Shown: positions 1 through 11,372, counted from the stretch's first letter. The stretch is DNA of 64,000 bases from Tenebrio molitor (GCF_963966145.1 NC_091046.1:47306001-47370000), one strand, 5' to 3'. The notes: generated by a model from the sequence alone, not told the origin. Made by a program: numbers and translations.

Positions 1-2052
1 TTCACCATTTTGTTCTAAGCACAAACGGACCCTTCGTTTGACTCCACTAATAACATTTTGTAACATTAATTTATACACAAATAAGTGTATCGATTCAAAA
101 AGACCTACGCCTTCAGTTCCAGCGCCAACTTTAATAACAAATTCAGTGGATCGCTCGATATAATTTGAATGTTTCTGTCAAATTTCGGTCAGATAAAAGT
201 CAAATCTCGGTCAGATAAAAATTTATGTTGGCTTTTGTTTAGTTGTTTAAATTTAAAAAAAGACATGCAACATTAAATAAAAAGATCAGAAAATCTCATT
301 AGAACAGTCAATTGCTTGCTTTTCTCTGGCTTTAAGGTACTGTTCTCTTTTGTTTTTCGAATTGTTGACAAATTGTAATTGACACTGTGGCGGGGTTTTG
401 TATTGCTGCAGGGTGATCAACCAAGTACATTGAAAAGTACTAGAACAGCTTTGTCAATAATCAGTGTGACAACTTGACGGAACTTTGATAGTTCGGATGA
501 TTTTGGAAAGTGATGAACCTTGGTCTCAAGTCTTGGACTCTTGTTTGGACTACAATCTGGTCATTTAACCAAGAGAATTTTTTAAAATGTTTATTATAAA
601 TAATTTATTACAATTCTGAATGTATGAAATAATGTTGCTCTTCAATTTCCAGGTCCAGGAGGTCCCTCATCCTTGCACCGATGCACTTTTGTCTTTATTG
701 GACATAAACCCCTCGAACAATCCAGTTCAAACAAGTAACAAAAGTAGTTTTTGTCCGATGGCTCTTCTTCTTGTAACGAAGTTGCTTATGATGGAAAGCA
801 CTTTGCTACCACTGCGAATAAAGCGCGTTAGTATCAACATGGGGCCGGGAAAGCTCTTTCTAAGCTTTTAAACGGCTTTAGCGCGACAATTTCTCGTTAA
901 GCACGAAATCTATTTATCCGAAGGACGTCGCCGGAGCAAGACTGGGAAAAAACCGTCGTCGAGGAGACGAATTACAATCGAAGATTGCGCAACAATAGAA
1001 ACGTTTTAATTAATTGTGTGTGTGTGTATTATGTGTGTTGGGTTGTTCCTCGCCGACACACTTGTGAACGTGTCTTTTTCCGCTTTGCTGCCGCTGTGCT
1101 GTAGTCGCCAGCAGAGAGGATGAGGCTAGTGCACGAGTTGACCGCACAACGGGCACGAGTTTCGTCCTGCAGGACCAACCCCGTCGGCCGAATTGGGACT
1201 CTCCCGTTAAGTGCGCTGAAACATCTTCCACTTCACCACTCGTCTACCACCATATGTTTCCATTCCGGTTAATTTTAGACCGGACTGTTTGATTTCGTTT
1301 CAGACATAGTTTACACATAACTTATAAAATATTACGGCGAACATACCAAATTTAATTGGCCGCAATCATTTATAACACGTCATGTTATTATTTTTATTTC
1401 CCGTTGGGACCCCTGAAATCCGTCTTTCAGCGCACTCTGGTTGGACGTTATTTTCGAATTTTCGCCATGTGTTCGTGCTCACTTTCAGGAAACGGACGCC
1501 CAATCAAAAGGAATCTTCCAAGCTGAACAAACACTCGAACGCCGTTTCTTGTAATTAATAAGTTTGTTTTGGGTGTTTTTCACGAAGGTGAAGATCTGTA
1601 GTTTTTCGCCGGGAAACGCGCCCAACTGGAAATCAATCCCTGTTCGGGAAATTTTCACCAAAACGATACAGCGTGGCGCGGTTTCGGATTACCTCGACGC
1701 TGAAAAATGGATTATCGGGGCGAGAGGTCAGGTGAGTGATCGTTATTGCTTCGGAACGATAATGGAACGGGCGCAGTCGGACTTGTTAGGACTTTTAGAC
1801 CGCAGACAAGGATTACTAACGTTGGGACACTTGCTCGACCGCCGGACAGGACCAAGAAAATTTAAACGCGTCTGCGGTTTGCTCTCTGCAGAGGACTTGG
1901 GTCAAGGCAAAGCGAGACACATGCGTGCCCCCTAAATTCACAAGGGGACGTTGGGAACCTCACGCAGACTTATTTTAGCCACAGCGGTGGTTCAATGAGC
2001 ATTTTGTGACACTCTTTTCAACTGAAAACAGTTGCTAGTGATTATTGAATAT

Positions 2053-2207
2053 AGGGTTGGTATTGGTAAATGTCACTGTTAAATGGGATGTCATCTGAAT
2101 CCATGTTGTAGCATCAAAATAAATTATTAAGGGGGTAGATTATTATTGTAATAAAATTTGGGAGACAATTCGAAATATGAAATGACAGCTTCATCAATAC
2201 CAACCCA
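2053..2207. mobile_element. Small MITE-like inverted-repeat element
   Basis: The left end reads GGGTTGGTATTG and the right end carries the reverse complement, CAATACCAACCC. The similarity continues weakly inward for about 30 bp. It is about 155 bp with no coding capacity. A possible relative with the same GGGTTGGTA terminus occurs at about 52283-52571. The superfamily cannot be assigned; the target-site duplication is unclear. Confidence 0.45.
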
Positions 2208-2307
2208 ATGCCATTAAAATAAAAGTCACTAGATAATTATTTTATATTTTAAGAAATTACATTAATGAAGCCGAAATAGAAAAAATAGCAGGTTACACTG
2301 GTTTCAC

Positions 2308-2391
2308 AAGACATGTTGTCGAATTCGTTCCTTTAGAGCACTCCTGGCTACGCTAGTTCTGCTCTCGTTCTACAACAGGCTGTCTTGTAGG
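2308..2391. repeat. Imperfect inverted repeat (hairpin)
   Basis: The left arm contains CAAGACATGTTGT and the right arm ACAACAGGCTGTCTTG, with further partial pairing (AGAGCA against TGCTCT) toward the centre. It may be a degraded palindromic transposon. There is no coding content. Confidence 0.35.
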
Positions 2392-5300
2392 TATACCAAT
2401 AGCATTTTAATGCAATTAAATTTTTCAAAAAGTTCTCTGAAATGGGAATAACTACGTGATGTTAATTTAAGCGGTTACGAAGTGTATTGGGTTATCCCAT
2501 AAATAATGTAAAACTTACCTGGGCAACCCAAAAGTTAGATGGTGATCTTTGAAGGTCATGGTTTCCCACTACAGACAATGGGTCAATCGTGAGGGATATA
2601 TTTTAATACCCTCACCACAAAACTATCAGTCAAAGAAGTTAATCAAGTCAGCACCAAAGAAATCTCTTGTGATCATCTGGAGAGATCAACTTGGAGCAGA
2701 AACGCCACAGACGAGAATTAAAAGAAAAACAAAAAAAAATTAAGGAGTTGAGTCCTCGACAATTCAAATTTGCACTTATCAAATCAGCGCCTAGAAAATT
2801 CGTCGGAGCAATGAAAGTTACATATTATCTGTTTTTTTTTTATCAAATGAAGACTACATAACCTCAATTTTTATATGATGAAATTTTTCACCTTAAGGTC
2901 AAAAATGTACAATGTTGCTAGCTCTATTTTGGGTCCAAATTGCGGTATTGGTGGTTCTTTGATAAAAAAAACAGATTACAGTAGGTTTAAGTATGAATTT
3001 TAATCATGTTTCAAAAAATATCTTGTCGTCAAACACCACAATAAACCTTTGAACTTCTCACCATTTATTGCACCTTACCATTGAACTGCGATAACACACC
3101 CAACTACGAACAATAACAATTAATTTTAATTAGTAATAAAAAAATCCGATAAATCAAAAGCAGACATGTCGTGAGACACTTATTTTCCTCGATGAGAATA
3201 TGTTGCAGTATCTTTTTATGTACCTGCAACGACAGTATAGGTATTTTTTCTGCATAATGATTCCATAAACAAGCATTTCTACGTAATGACTGGTGTAAAA
3301 ACGCTGTAATATTTTATTATGAATTACATTGCCGTTTAGTACCATTTTTTATTACGTCTTAAAAGTTTTCTGTTAAAAATTATTGCACATTACCTCTGGG
3401 ATATTGTGTGCAGAGACACAATATAATATTTTGTTTTTCTAAATAAATTGTGAAAATACGCTGCTGCCAAGGGCTGCTGCGAGTCATGAAAGTTGGTAAG
3501 TTTGGAAGAAAGACGTCACACCAAAATGGGAATTTCTTAAATACAGTTCTGCTCGTCTTGTGGCCTTGTTCGCAGACATTTTCTTAAAAATCAGTTTTGT
3601 TGGGTTAGAATAGCACAACAGCAGCGTCAAGGAGGAAGAGCTTTGCGGGACACCTTCGTCGTCTCGTCCCACGTTTCTTTACCTGTAGCCTTAAAAATAG
3701 CCCCTCTGTTGTTTTTTTATTGTCGAAACGAATAAAGTCACCATTATTACGAAAGATTTCGTCACAGCGTGTCCGCCTAATTTATTATTATTTTTAAAAA
3801 GCGAAACGGCCCGCTGAAAGATTCGTTTGTCCATCTCAATCTTCTCCCCGTTTATGACAGGATGAATGATTCTGCAAATTTGGCTACCTGCTCGTCTATT
3901 TTAGCTCGTCTTTTGCTCTTTTTTCCGCGCCTCCGTCGAAGGAAATACGACTTCCTCGACGAAACACGGTGCACCTTGTGTACATTCCCATTTCCTCGTC
4001 GAAATGGGAGTGTCGCCTTGTTTCGAATGGGCAAATAATCGTAAACGGGTTATTCGCGGTCATGTACGGCACCGTCGACGATGGTCCTCCGGTGTGATTC
4101 AGTCCCCCGACCACGAATAATTCACCACTTAACACCTACACTCTATTTTTAGCCCCGTCCTTTGCTCCGATGAATTACGCAAACCCATAAAAACATGAAT
4201 TATTGTTACAAATGGTGATGCCAACTAAATTTAACTAGACCACATCGGAATTAATTTCGCGCGATTGTAAATCTTTTCGGAGAGTGTGTCGCTGGACCCC
4301 CGTCAAAATGGCACACACCCATCGGATCGACTTCTGCAAATAGCCTCGTAAATAATTGGGAGGATTACCACGATCCGCAACCAGATTTCGAGTGATTTAT
4401 GCGCCCGTGGAGGAGTTGTCGGACGCCATGTTGTGCCGCCATCTTGCATTTTGCGGCTCGTTGCTCAAATCAACTATTTTTAATCCACATCTTTCCATAT
4501 TTACTCGGCCGCACCATTGGCAACAAATAAAATGCCAGTACGTGCCGCAAAAGAAAACAACAGTTTTACACTTCGTAACTCTACTTTGAACGTGCTTTCG
4601 TGTCGCATTCATTTTTACATTCGACGTAAATTTCCGACTCTTGAATAAATTTACGTGGTTCGAGTTCTGTTGGGAGTTTTTGCAGTGCAATCCTGGACCC
4701 AATCCAGGCCTTTGAAGGAACCGGGGACCGCTATTTTGCAAAGCAAAGCTCAAGACTAGAGCTTTGCCATGTGTTGTCGTGAAGCGATTACAATTCGTGA
4801 TAAATGTGTTTTTGTATGACGTCATGTCAACAATTTGAGTGCCCCCACAGCGAGTTTGAACTCTTTTTCTTTTCAAACTTTTTGGGTGAATTTTTTTTAT
4901 GCGATAAAAATATCTAACAAACATCCTAGTGCAGCCTAGTCCAGGAATGCAGTTATTACGGATTCCTGAATAAAACTGGGCCAATAATAATAATTTAAAT
5001 CCGACCCGAAAAAATACTGTCAACGTTTCAAAAATTTATTAAATTATCTTTCAGTATTTATCAGAGTAAACAGGCTCTTAAAATTTGACACTTTCTCAAA
5101 ATATTAAATACAACACTGTGGTACAAAATATTCAGGAAAATACCGCGACTGGTCGCTAATTTTCCCAAGATTTATCGCGGTTGCTGGTTTATAGCATCCA
5201 ACTTCCTGCCCATGCAATAATAAAAAAATTAATAAAAACTTTATCACTTCCGAATATTTCTAAAAATATTGAGTCATTTGGCAGGGACTTTCGGGTTTAT

Positions 5301-6123
5301 TTTCGTGAAAGAATTAATCTTCGGAAGTTGGGCGACCCTCGTATATGGTGTCAATTTGTCTCAAGTAAAAGATTTTGTGCAGAAAACGGTGTTTTGAAAC
5401 GAATTTATTGTATTGTTCAGAAATTCTTCGATGCGTTGAGTGAAACGTGTCCAGCGCCTCGATCGGTTGTTGTTGTTTGTTTTACAAGACTTGAAAAACG
5501 AGTTTACCTGTTTTAACGTCTCTTAATTATTTGTAGGTTGTTTCTATGAATGATACGACCGAATCATAGTTATTTTGAATTATGAACGTGGGGCGATTTG
5601 TTGGGTCTTCTGTGCGTGTATTGTTGGTTGCCTGTTTTCAGAACGAGAGGAATCTGTTTTACCGACGCTTAAAGTGTTTCGTAAGAATATCGTGTTTAGT
5701 CGATGTCGCTGTCGGCACTGCGGAAAATCGGTAATATATTTCGGTGGAAGCCATTATTGTGTTGGAAAACTTCGTCATAGCGAAAATAAACCAGGTATTA
5801 TATCATAGGAATTAGTTAGTTGTAAGTCAGATGTTATCGTGGGCAATGAATGTGGTAGTTTTGCATCCGAGGCGTTGTCGAGTAAAAAAGCAGGCCCGTG
5901 GTCGGGTCGACGTCGTGTTGTCCATTGATTACCTAACACTTAACCGACGTTTAGATGGTTGGGAGCACAAGCGACCGCTAAAAAGCGTAAAAGTCGTAGG
6001 GTGCCTGCCTAGGTACAAAATAATTTCGCCATCTCCTGACAGTTTTGAAGATTGAATGTCTCATCTCCGCTGCATTAACTATACCTGCAAGTTCTCTTGT
6101 AGGTGACACAGCAATAGTCAAAG

Positions 6124-6912
6124 ATGAATCCGTCGTCGGCGGGAATCTGGTGCAATCCACCTCCCCCAGGCACGGACGAGGACCTGTCCAATAGCTCGGT
6201 AAAAAGGGATACCCCCGAGCGGGTGATAGACCGAATCGACCCGTTCTTAAAGAGCTCCGAGTACATAAAGTACGAGCGGAAGCTGGAGCACCGGCGGCGG
6301 TCGCGCTCGAAGTCGCGCCACCGTCGCCGCCGCTCGCGCTCCAGGTCCAGGGGGCGGCACAGGCACCGCAGACGCCGCTATAGCTCCTCCAGGAGCCGTT
6401 CACGGAGCCGCAGCCGGCGCAGACATAAGCGCAGCCGTCATTCCAGGTCGCACTCCAAGTCGCGCTCGCTCTCCAGGTCGCACAGGTCACGTAGGTCGCG
6501 GAGGTCGCGTAGCCGACGGCGGTCCCACTCGCACGCCAAAACAGAGCCCGAAGCCGAAGACAAGCACGCCAAAGTGGAGGAAGAGGTCGACGACGAGGAG
6601 GACGACGGCTCCAACGAGAACATGTTCAAGAATGACGGCTCGTTTATGGAGATGTTCAAAAAGATGCAGGAGGAGCAGCTGAAAAAGAGCCAAGCCGAGA
6701 GCGCTGCTGCTGAGAATAAAGTACCTCCTCCCGCGTTCGGCAAGCGCAGGGGCGGCAAAGTCCTCAAAACCGGAATGGTGCAGAAAAATAAGAGCCTGAG
6801 CCAGGAAGAGAGCGACGCCCAAGACGCCTGGACTCTGTACATGAAAGAAGTGAAACGATATAAAGAGGCGTGTTGTGATGACGATTCCAAAACGAGGCTA
6901 CTCGTTAAATAG
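6124..6912 (+). CDS. TRIR: TRIR (C19orf43)-like protein with RS-rich N-terminal region
   Basis: A single uninterrupted 262-residue frame. Residues about 55-140 are a dense arginine/serine region (SRSRSR-type repeats), as in splicing-related proteins. An acidic linker (EEVDDEEDD) follows. The C-terminal part matches what I recall of animal TRIR, the telomerase-RNA-interacting ribonuclease: NDGSFMEMFKKMQEEQ, then FGKRRGG..LKTG, then the end signature DAW..YMKEVKRYK...CDDD.KTR.LVK. The human protein lacks such a long RS region, so the N-terminal half is either insect-specific or a fusion. It is likely nuclear. A probable 3' splice site (CTCTTGTAG) at about 6100 suggests a 5' untranslated exon upstream. 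COX6B follows in the same direction about 300 bp downstream. Identity of the C-terminal domain is fairly sure; ribonuclease activity is inferred. Confidence 0.8.
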   Translation: MNPSSAGIWCNPPPPGTDEDLSNSSVKRDTPERVIDRIDPFLKSSEYIKYERKLEHRRRSRSKSRHRRRRSRSRSRGRHRHRRRRYSSSRSRSRSRSRRRHKRSRHSRSHSKSRSLSRSHRSRRSRRSRSRRRSHSHAKTEPEAEDKHAKVEEEVDDEEDDGSNENMFKNDGSFMEMFKKMQEEQLKKSQAESAAAENKVPPPAFGKRRGGKVLKTGMVQKNKSLSQEESDAQDAWTLYMKEVKRYKEACCDDDSKTRLLVK

Positions 6913-7083
6913 ACTATTTTCTTATTGTTACAGTTTAGTTTATCTAGAATTAAGTTCAAAAATTCCTCGTGATTTGACAAAAGTGGACGCTTTTTGACAC
7001 TTAGGTAATAATAACTCACGCTGACAGCTGACGCGATGACCAATCGCCGACTGTGCTGTTGGTCACGTGTTAACTTGTAACGC

Positions 7084-7146
7084 CCTGCTCGTTTAATTCG
7101 AGCAGGCCGCGATTTAATAAATTGTGACATTTTCGAAATGTCACAA
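7084..7146. promoter_or_regulatory. Two palindromes in the TRIR-COX6B interval
   Basis: A perfect 8-bp stem (CCTGCTCG at 7084-7091 with CGAGCAGG at 7099-7106, 7-nt loop) is followed by a near-perfect palindrome at 7122-7146 (TTGTGACATTT...AAATGTCACAA). An AATAAA lies between them at about 7116-7121. They sit upstream of the COX6B coding exon, so they could be promoter sites or the 3' end of the TRIR transcript. Function is inferred only. Confidence 0.4.
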
Positions 7147-7207
7147 AAATTTAAGTAAATCGTACTTAATCTGAGGTATCGACGAGTTCTCTCTTTTTGC
7201 AGACACC

Positions 7208-7453
7208 ATGCCTGAGCCCCTGAAAGTTGAAGATTTGAAAACTGCACCCTTTGATCCTCGTTTTCCAAACACCAACCAGACTCGTTACTGCTACCAGAGC
7301 TATTTGGACTACCATCGTTGCCAGCGACTCAGGGGAACTGACTACCAACCATGCGACTACTTCAAGAAAGTTTTCCATTCAATTTGCCCTAATGCTTGGA
7401 TCGAGAAGTGGGATACCCAGAGAGAGGAAGGCGTCTTTCCTGGCAATATCTAA
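7208..7453 (+). CDS. COX6B: Cytochrome c oxidase subunit 6B
   Basis: An 81-residue protein of the COX6B family, a nuclear-encoded peripheral subunit on the intermembrane-space face of complex IV. The family's twin-cysteine CHCH fold is visible: CYQSYLDYHRC (CX9C) and CDYFKKVFHSIC (CX10C). They are flanked by the conserved DPRFPN, W..KWD.QRE and FPG segments. Length is normal for the family and there is no cleaved presequence, as expected for MIA40-imported proteins. A polypyrimidine tract and AG (CTCTTTTTGCAG) end six bases upstream of the ATG, so the first exon is probably non-coding. An AATAAA lies about 90 bp after the stop. Confidence 0.96.
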   Translation: MPEPLKVEDLKTAPFDPRFPNTNQTRYCYQSYLDYHRCQRLRGTDYQPCDYFKKVFHSICPNAWIEKWDTQREEGVFPGNI

Positions 7454-7714
7454 ACGTTTCGTGTCCGTAGATATAATGTAGCTTACATTCTTTTATTATT
7501 CAGTGTTAAACGCTGTGTAAATATCACTTTACGTTAAATAATAAATTAACAATAACTTGAAAAGAAGCTCTTCATTTTCGAAATTGGCGCATCGAATATG
7601 TGAAAGTGCGCATGGCGTGACGTAATGGTTCATGCACCAACATAACCTTATTTTTTGTTAGTGTTTGTCGAAACGGACGTTTAGCGTTTATTCTCTGTTT
7701 AGACGTTGTAAATA

Positions 7715-8071
7715 ATGGCAGATGAGGAAACGGTGAACGGGAGCAGCGAAGAGTTACCGGAGAAATCTCAGAAGAAGACCGCAAAGTACGACAGCGGTGC
7801 AGCAGACTTAGAAAAAGTCACAGACTATGCGGAAGAAAAAGAAATCTCGACGCAGAACGTGGCCGGTGCTATTTCGGCGATCGGAGACAGACGCAACAAA
7901 GAAGCTCTCGAAAAACAAGCCCGCGAGAAAGAACTTTTAAAAGTGTCAATTAAGAAAGAAGACGTCGACCTCATCGTCCGCGAGATGGAAATTTCCAGAA
8001 CGATGGCCGAGAGAACTTTACGAGAATACCACGGAAATGTTGTCAACGCACTTGTAGCACTAACGAACTAA
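7715..8071 (+). CDS. HYPK: HYPK (huntingtin-interacting protein K)
   Basis: A 118-residue, single-exon protein. Members of this family bind the NatA N-terminal acetyltransferase at the ribosome, inhibit it, and have chaperone-like activity toward aggregation-prone proteins. The acidic, low-complexity N-terminus is followed by the family helix (ISAIGDRRNKEALEKQ) and a C-terminal UBA-like domain (VREMEISRTMAERTLREYHGNVVNALVAL), with the typical LREYHGNVVNAL ending. The promoter region carries a TGACGTAA CRE-like site at about 7618. The AATAAA at 8107-8112 lies inside the 56-bp interval to the convergent mL42 gene, so the 3' UTRs probably overlap. Confidence 0.94.
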   Translation: MADEETVNGSSEELPEKSQKKTAKYDSGAADLEKVTDYAEEKEISTQNVAGAISAIGDRRNKEALEKQAREKELLKVSIKKEDVDLIVREMEISRTMAERTLREYHGNVVNALVALTN

Positions 8072-8127
8072 TTTATTACGATTTTGTACCATATGTAATT
8101 TAATTAAATAAATTCTACATGAGACAA

Positions 8128-8487
8128 CTACAAATATTCACGATCCATTGGCGTCTTTTTGGCTCTCTTGTCGCGTGCTCTTGGGAACCAGCGGTGTTTC
8201 GTCGTGTGGGTTATGTTCATCAACTCTTGTCTAGCTTGTTCTGGTGTTTTTTTGTTGAAAATCGATCTAAGTTCAGGAGTGAGTTGTGTTTTTAAAACGG
8301 ACGTGTCTTCTACTTTTTGTTCAGGTAAGGGTTGCGTAAATTCATAGGGGTAATCTTGCTTTGGATGCCAAGCTACGAAAGTGCTCTCGTCGTCCGTTAA
8401 GACGATCCTGTGTTGTGGAAATTTTGCAGAAAATAATCTCTGACAGATCCCGGTCAACAGTGGATGACGACATAACCTCAAACTCAT
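8128..8487 (-). CDS. mRpL42: Mitochondrial large-subunit ribosomal protein mL42
   Basis: A 119-residue, single-exon protein resembling MRPL42 of the mitochondrial large ribosomal subunit. A basic, serine/leucine-rich N-terminus without early acidic residues (MSLRLCRHPLLTG) fits a mitochondrial presequence. The core contains VLTDDESTFVAWHP..DYPYE.T.PLP and a C-terminal KHRWFPR.RDKRAKK, which I associate with this family. It converges with HYPK; the stops are 56 bp apart. The recurrent 11-mer ACATAACCTCA overlaps codons 3-6 on the plus strand, right at the start of the gene. Confidence 0.88.
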   Translation of the reverse strand: MSLRLCRHPLLTGICQRLFSAKFPQHRIVLTDDESTFVAWHPKQDYPYEFTQPLPEQKVEDTSVLKTQLTPELRSIFNKKTPEQARQELMNITHTTKHRWFPRARDKRAKKTPMDREYL

Positions 8488-9152
8488 TTCTACGAAATCA
8501 TGCTATAATGTACTGGCAATAATACGAATAAACCCTTTTACTTACTACTATGGGGGTTGTTTTCTCGAATCTACCGTAATGTATTTCCTTTTTTAATGTG
8601 TTTAGAACTGCCAAGAGTGCCAACAATTAAACTACAAAAACAGTAAAAACACCATACGACAACGACATACTAATCCCCTGATCATGATCCCTGATTCTGC
8701 ACGATTAGCACTGCATGGGTATTATCAACCTATAACAGTATAATCATTAACACGAAATAAAGTTTACCCCATGTAAATCCCTATTGTTCATCGATAAAAA
8801 AATTCTATGTAAAGTCTATTCGCGTTGGATTTTCCTTCAAGGTCAAATGATTTAATTTTTTTGCTCTGTTTTGTAAATAGTGACGCTCTGATGCGCAAAA
8901 CCCACCGCTAATTTTTGGCAGGTATGAACAGGTCGGTCGCGCTTTCAAGTTTTGTCTTGGACGAGCCGCAGCCCTCGGACTCGTGGGGTAGTGGTTGATG
9001 CTTGGTTAACTTTAAGTTGTCTTTTCTCGAATATCTTTTAAGCTAGATTTTTTTTTCTTCAAAATTACACATCCAAATGCGATCTCTTGTTTCCTCTTTT
9101 TCTCTAGGGCGCGAGTTGTGAAAGGCCCTGTATTATGTGTGCCATGGTACAA

Positions 9153-9480
9153 ATACTGGGTGATTATAAATGATTGTGACTTTTTGCTTAAGTTGGGAAC
9201 ATTTTTCATAAACTATTTTGAGTATTTTGGCAAACTTAATACCTTAATCAACACATTGGCGTACGTACGTCGTTTTGACATTTTATGTATTAATAAATTG
9301 TGTCAAATAGGCAAGGACGCCTATGTTTACTGTTGGTTTTTGTTTGGGTGTACAACCTGTTAACCAACATACCAAATAATAATAATAATAATAATAACTA
9401 TCACATTAAAAAGCAGAATAACCAACAATAATATCACCAACCTATGAAAAAAGTCACATTCATTTATAATCACCCGGTAT
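9153..9480. mobile_element. MITE with GGGTGATTATAAATGA termini
   Basis: The left end reads ATACTGGGTGATTATAAATG and continues as ATTGTGACTTTTTGC. The right end is its reverse complement with few mismatches (TCACATTCATTTATAATCACCCGGTAT, read in two parts). The element is about 328 bp, has no conserved open frame, and contains an AAT repeat. The structure is that of a non-autonomous DNA transposon. It shares its end with the partial copy at about 10046-10141. Confidence 0.75.
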
Positions 9481-10045
9481 TTTGTTATTTATTTCAATTT
9501 TCCCACGTTTAGCACTGTTTCACCAGAGTTAGCACCCGATCACCCAAAAATCCCTAGCTTCAGCATCAGCACTTCCACTTCACGCAGACGGGAGGCGGGC
9601 TTGGAACAAGTGGAATAACTGTGATAAATAGAAAAGTAATTTGTTTTGATGAGTTCTATCACCGTTTAAATTTTCCTAACGCATTTCAATAACACGCTGT
9701 AGGTACCTTTGAAAACAGGACTGTAAATTCGCTTCACTCATGAGGACCTTGTCCGAATTTGTTTGGAGTGTTTGGACGAAACCGTATTCGTTTTTGTGCT
9801 GAAGCGGCCCAACAAAAAACAGGACAGAAAGGCGAATTTTAAGTGTTTTTTTTGTTCGACACTGTCAGAATTTGAGAATTTTCTCCTGTGTTAACATATG
9901 GTGTTAACGGATTTTGCTAAATGTCACAACTTGTCAAAACGAAACCTGAAGCTAATTTTAAAGATTTTAAGCTATTTGGAGCTTTTAAGGGGCTCGTCGA
10001 ACAAAAAAACGTTGTATTCAATTCGTTGGTGTGTAAATTGGGTCT

Positions 10046-10141
10046 TTTTGGCACTCGCATTAAGGTATGAAGTTTGCCAAAATAATTTATGAAAAATGTT
10101 CCCAACCTAAGAAAAAAAGTCACAATCATTTAAAATCACCC
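10046..10141. mobile_element. Second, partial copy of the GGGTGATT element end
   Basis: In reverse complement this stretch matches about 95 bp of the left end at 9155-9250. The match includes GGGTGATTTTAAATGATTG, TTGGGAACATTTTTCATAAA and TTTTGGCAAACTT. No matching second end is seen on its far side, so it is either solo or pairs with the 9155 end to make a larger element of about 985 bp (9155-10141). Confidence 0.65.
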
Positions 10142-10541
10142 GCGCTTGTCAGTCGAGTTTTCGTTCCTTATAGGTATAATACCTATACATATTCGTTTTA
10201 TCGCAGTTAGTTACAGTTAATAAACACCAAAAATCTGTATTTTTCAATAAAAATTGCAAGTACGTCCGCTTTTAGAGGTAAACAGACTGGCAAAATTTGT
10301 GACCATACGAGTCCTCAAATTGAGGTTATAAAAATTTTACATTTAAATTTTAAAGGTACACTCAATTGAAAGTGTACTTATTTATTACAGTAAATATATT
10401 TATATTTTTTATAATGAGATGTGTTTTATGTTTTAAAGAAATGCAGTTCTAAGTGTGGAAAGAGTTGTGCAGCAGACGGCACAGGTGTGAGGTTATGTTC
10501 TGTTCAAGTTTTATTCCAGTGTTATTATTTCAAAAATAAAT

Positions 10542-11313
10542 ATGATTCCTAGTAAAATAAGTAGGTTTATGGATATTTTATTAGGTAGAAATTGTAGGTT
10601 ACCACCCTCGCCTTGTTTGAGGGTTAAAAGTTGTTCTTTCCATAATAGTCCAAAGCTCGAACAAAATTTAAAAAATACGGCAGACGCCCAAAAAAGACGC
10701 GTGAAATCGACACTATATTACGTAACCGCCGCAGGGGTAGTAACGGCGGGTCTCAGTTACGCGGCTGTGCCTTTATATCGCCTTTTTTGCCAAGCCTACA
10801 GTTACGGGGGCACCACACAAGCAGGACATGACGCGAATAAAGTAGAAACGATGTCGGCCGTCGAGCATCGACAGATTAAAATTAAATTCAACGCGGACAC
10901 CGCGGCTAGCATGAGATGGAATTTTCACCCTCAACAAAGTGAGATCGCAGTGCATCCAGGAGAGACAGCTTTAGCTTTTTATACCGCTAAAAACCCAACT
11001 GACAAACCCGTTATCGGTATCAGCACCTACAACGTCGTACCGTTCGAAGCAGGACAGTATTTTAATAAGATTCAGTGTTTTTGTTTTGAGGAACAACAAC
11101 TGAATCCCCACGAAGAGGTCTGTAACATTTACGCAAATCAATAATTAATAATTTTGTTCATTTTGGTAGGTGGACATGCCCGTGTTTTTCTACATTGATC
11201 CAGAGTTTGTTGATGACCCTTTCATGGAATATGTAGATGAAATCACTCTATCTTACACATTTTTTGAGGCAAAGGAAGGCCTCAAGCTGCCAGTGCCGTC
11301 GTTTATCAAGTGA
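10542..11313 (+). CDS. COX11: Cytochrome c oxidase assembly protein COX11
   Basis: Two exons: 10542-11117 and 11170-11313; the 52-bp intron splits a GAA GAG / GTG GAC junction and restores HEEVDMPVFF. The 239-residue product is COX11, the inner-membrane copper chaperone that delivers copper to the CuB site of COX1. A basic N-terminal presequence (about 1-45) precedes one membrane segment (about residues 60-80, YVTAAGVVTAGLSYAAVPLYRLFC). The conserved copper-binding CFCFEEQ and the C-terminal MPVFFYIDPEF..D and LSYTFF motifs follow. An AATAAA lies at 11328-11333. The 5' flank has the 11-mer TGAGGTTATGT at 10488. The tektin gene converges from the other strand with only about 60 bp between stops. 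Confidence 0.96.
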
Positions 11314-11372
11314 AACAAGTTGTTGTAAATAAATCAATTTTGTTAGTGAATGATTTATTTAAATGGACACTT

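Larger units (their letters stand above)
1..5800. other. Intergenic region without a recognisable gene
   Basis: Every open frame here is short (longest about 208 codons, on the minus strand near 4.4-5.0 kb) and none resembles a protein family I know. Composition alternates between AT-rich DNA and somewhat GC-richer stretches (about 0.8-1.25, 1.45-1.95, 3.85-4.5 kb) with many CpG dinucleotides, which could be promoter or enhancer sequence of a gene outside the window. A short TG-rich microsatellite lies at about 1016-1036. A small inverted-repeat element lies at about 2053-2207 and an imperfect hairpin at about 2308-2391. The 5' untranslated exon of the next gene probably lies near 5.8-6.1 kb. 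I cannot rule out non-coding exons. Confidence 0.5.
8488..10541. other. MITE-bearing intergenic region
   Basis: No coding sequence recognised between mL42 and COX11. The region holds one complete inverted-repeat element (about 9153-9480) and a second related end (about 10046-10141). It also has a short AAT microsatellite near 9376-9400 and an inverted pair TTTTTTGTTCGAC / GTCGAACAAAAAA (about 9846-9858 and 10001-10013). The last 60 bp before COX11 contain a TGAGGTTATGT motif and are probably its promoter and 5' UTR. Confidence 0.6.

Noticed and set aside
4397..5023. 208-codon minus-strand frame
   Set aside because: No domain or compositional sign of coding; it uses no recognisable motif and is flanked by AT-rich DNA. 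Kept as non-coding with low certainty.
5575..5808. 77-codon plus frame with a CRCRHCGKS cysteine cluster
   Set aside because: Looks briefly like a zinc ribbon but lacks a second complete cysteine pair and family context; probably 5' region of the TRIR gene.
6438..7268. 276-codon minus-strand frame across the TRIR and COX6B region
   Set aside because: It is the antisense of the RS-rich and acidic coding sequence; low-complexity composition leaves the opposite strand open. No recognised domain.
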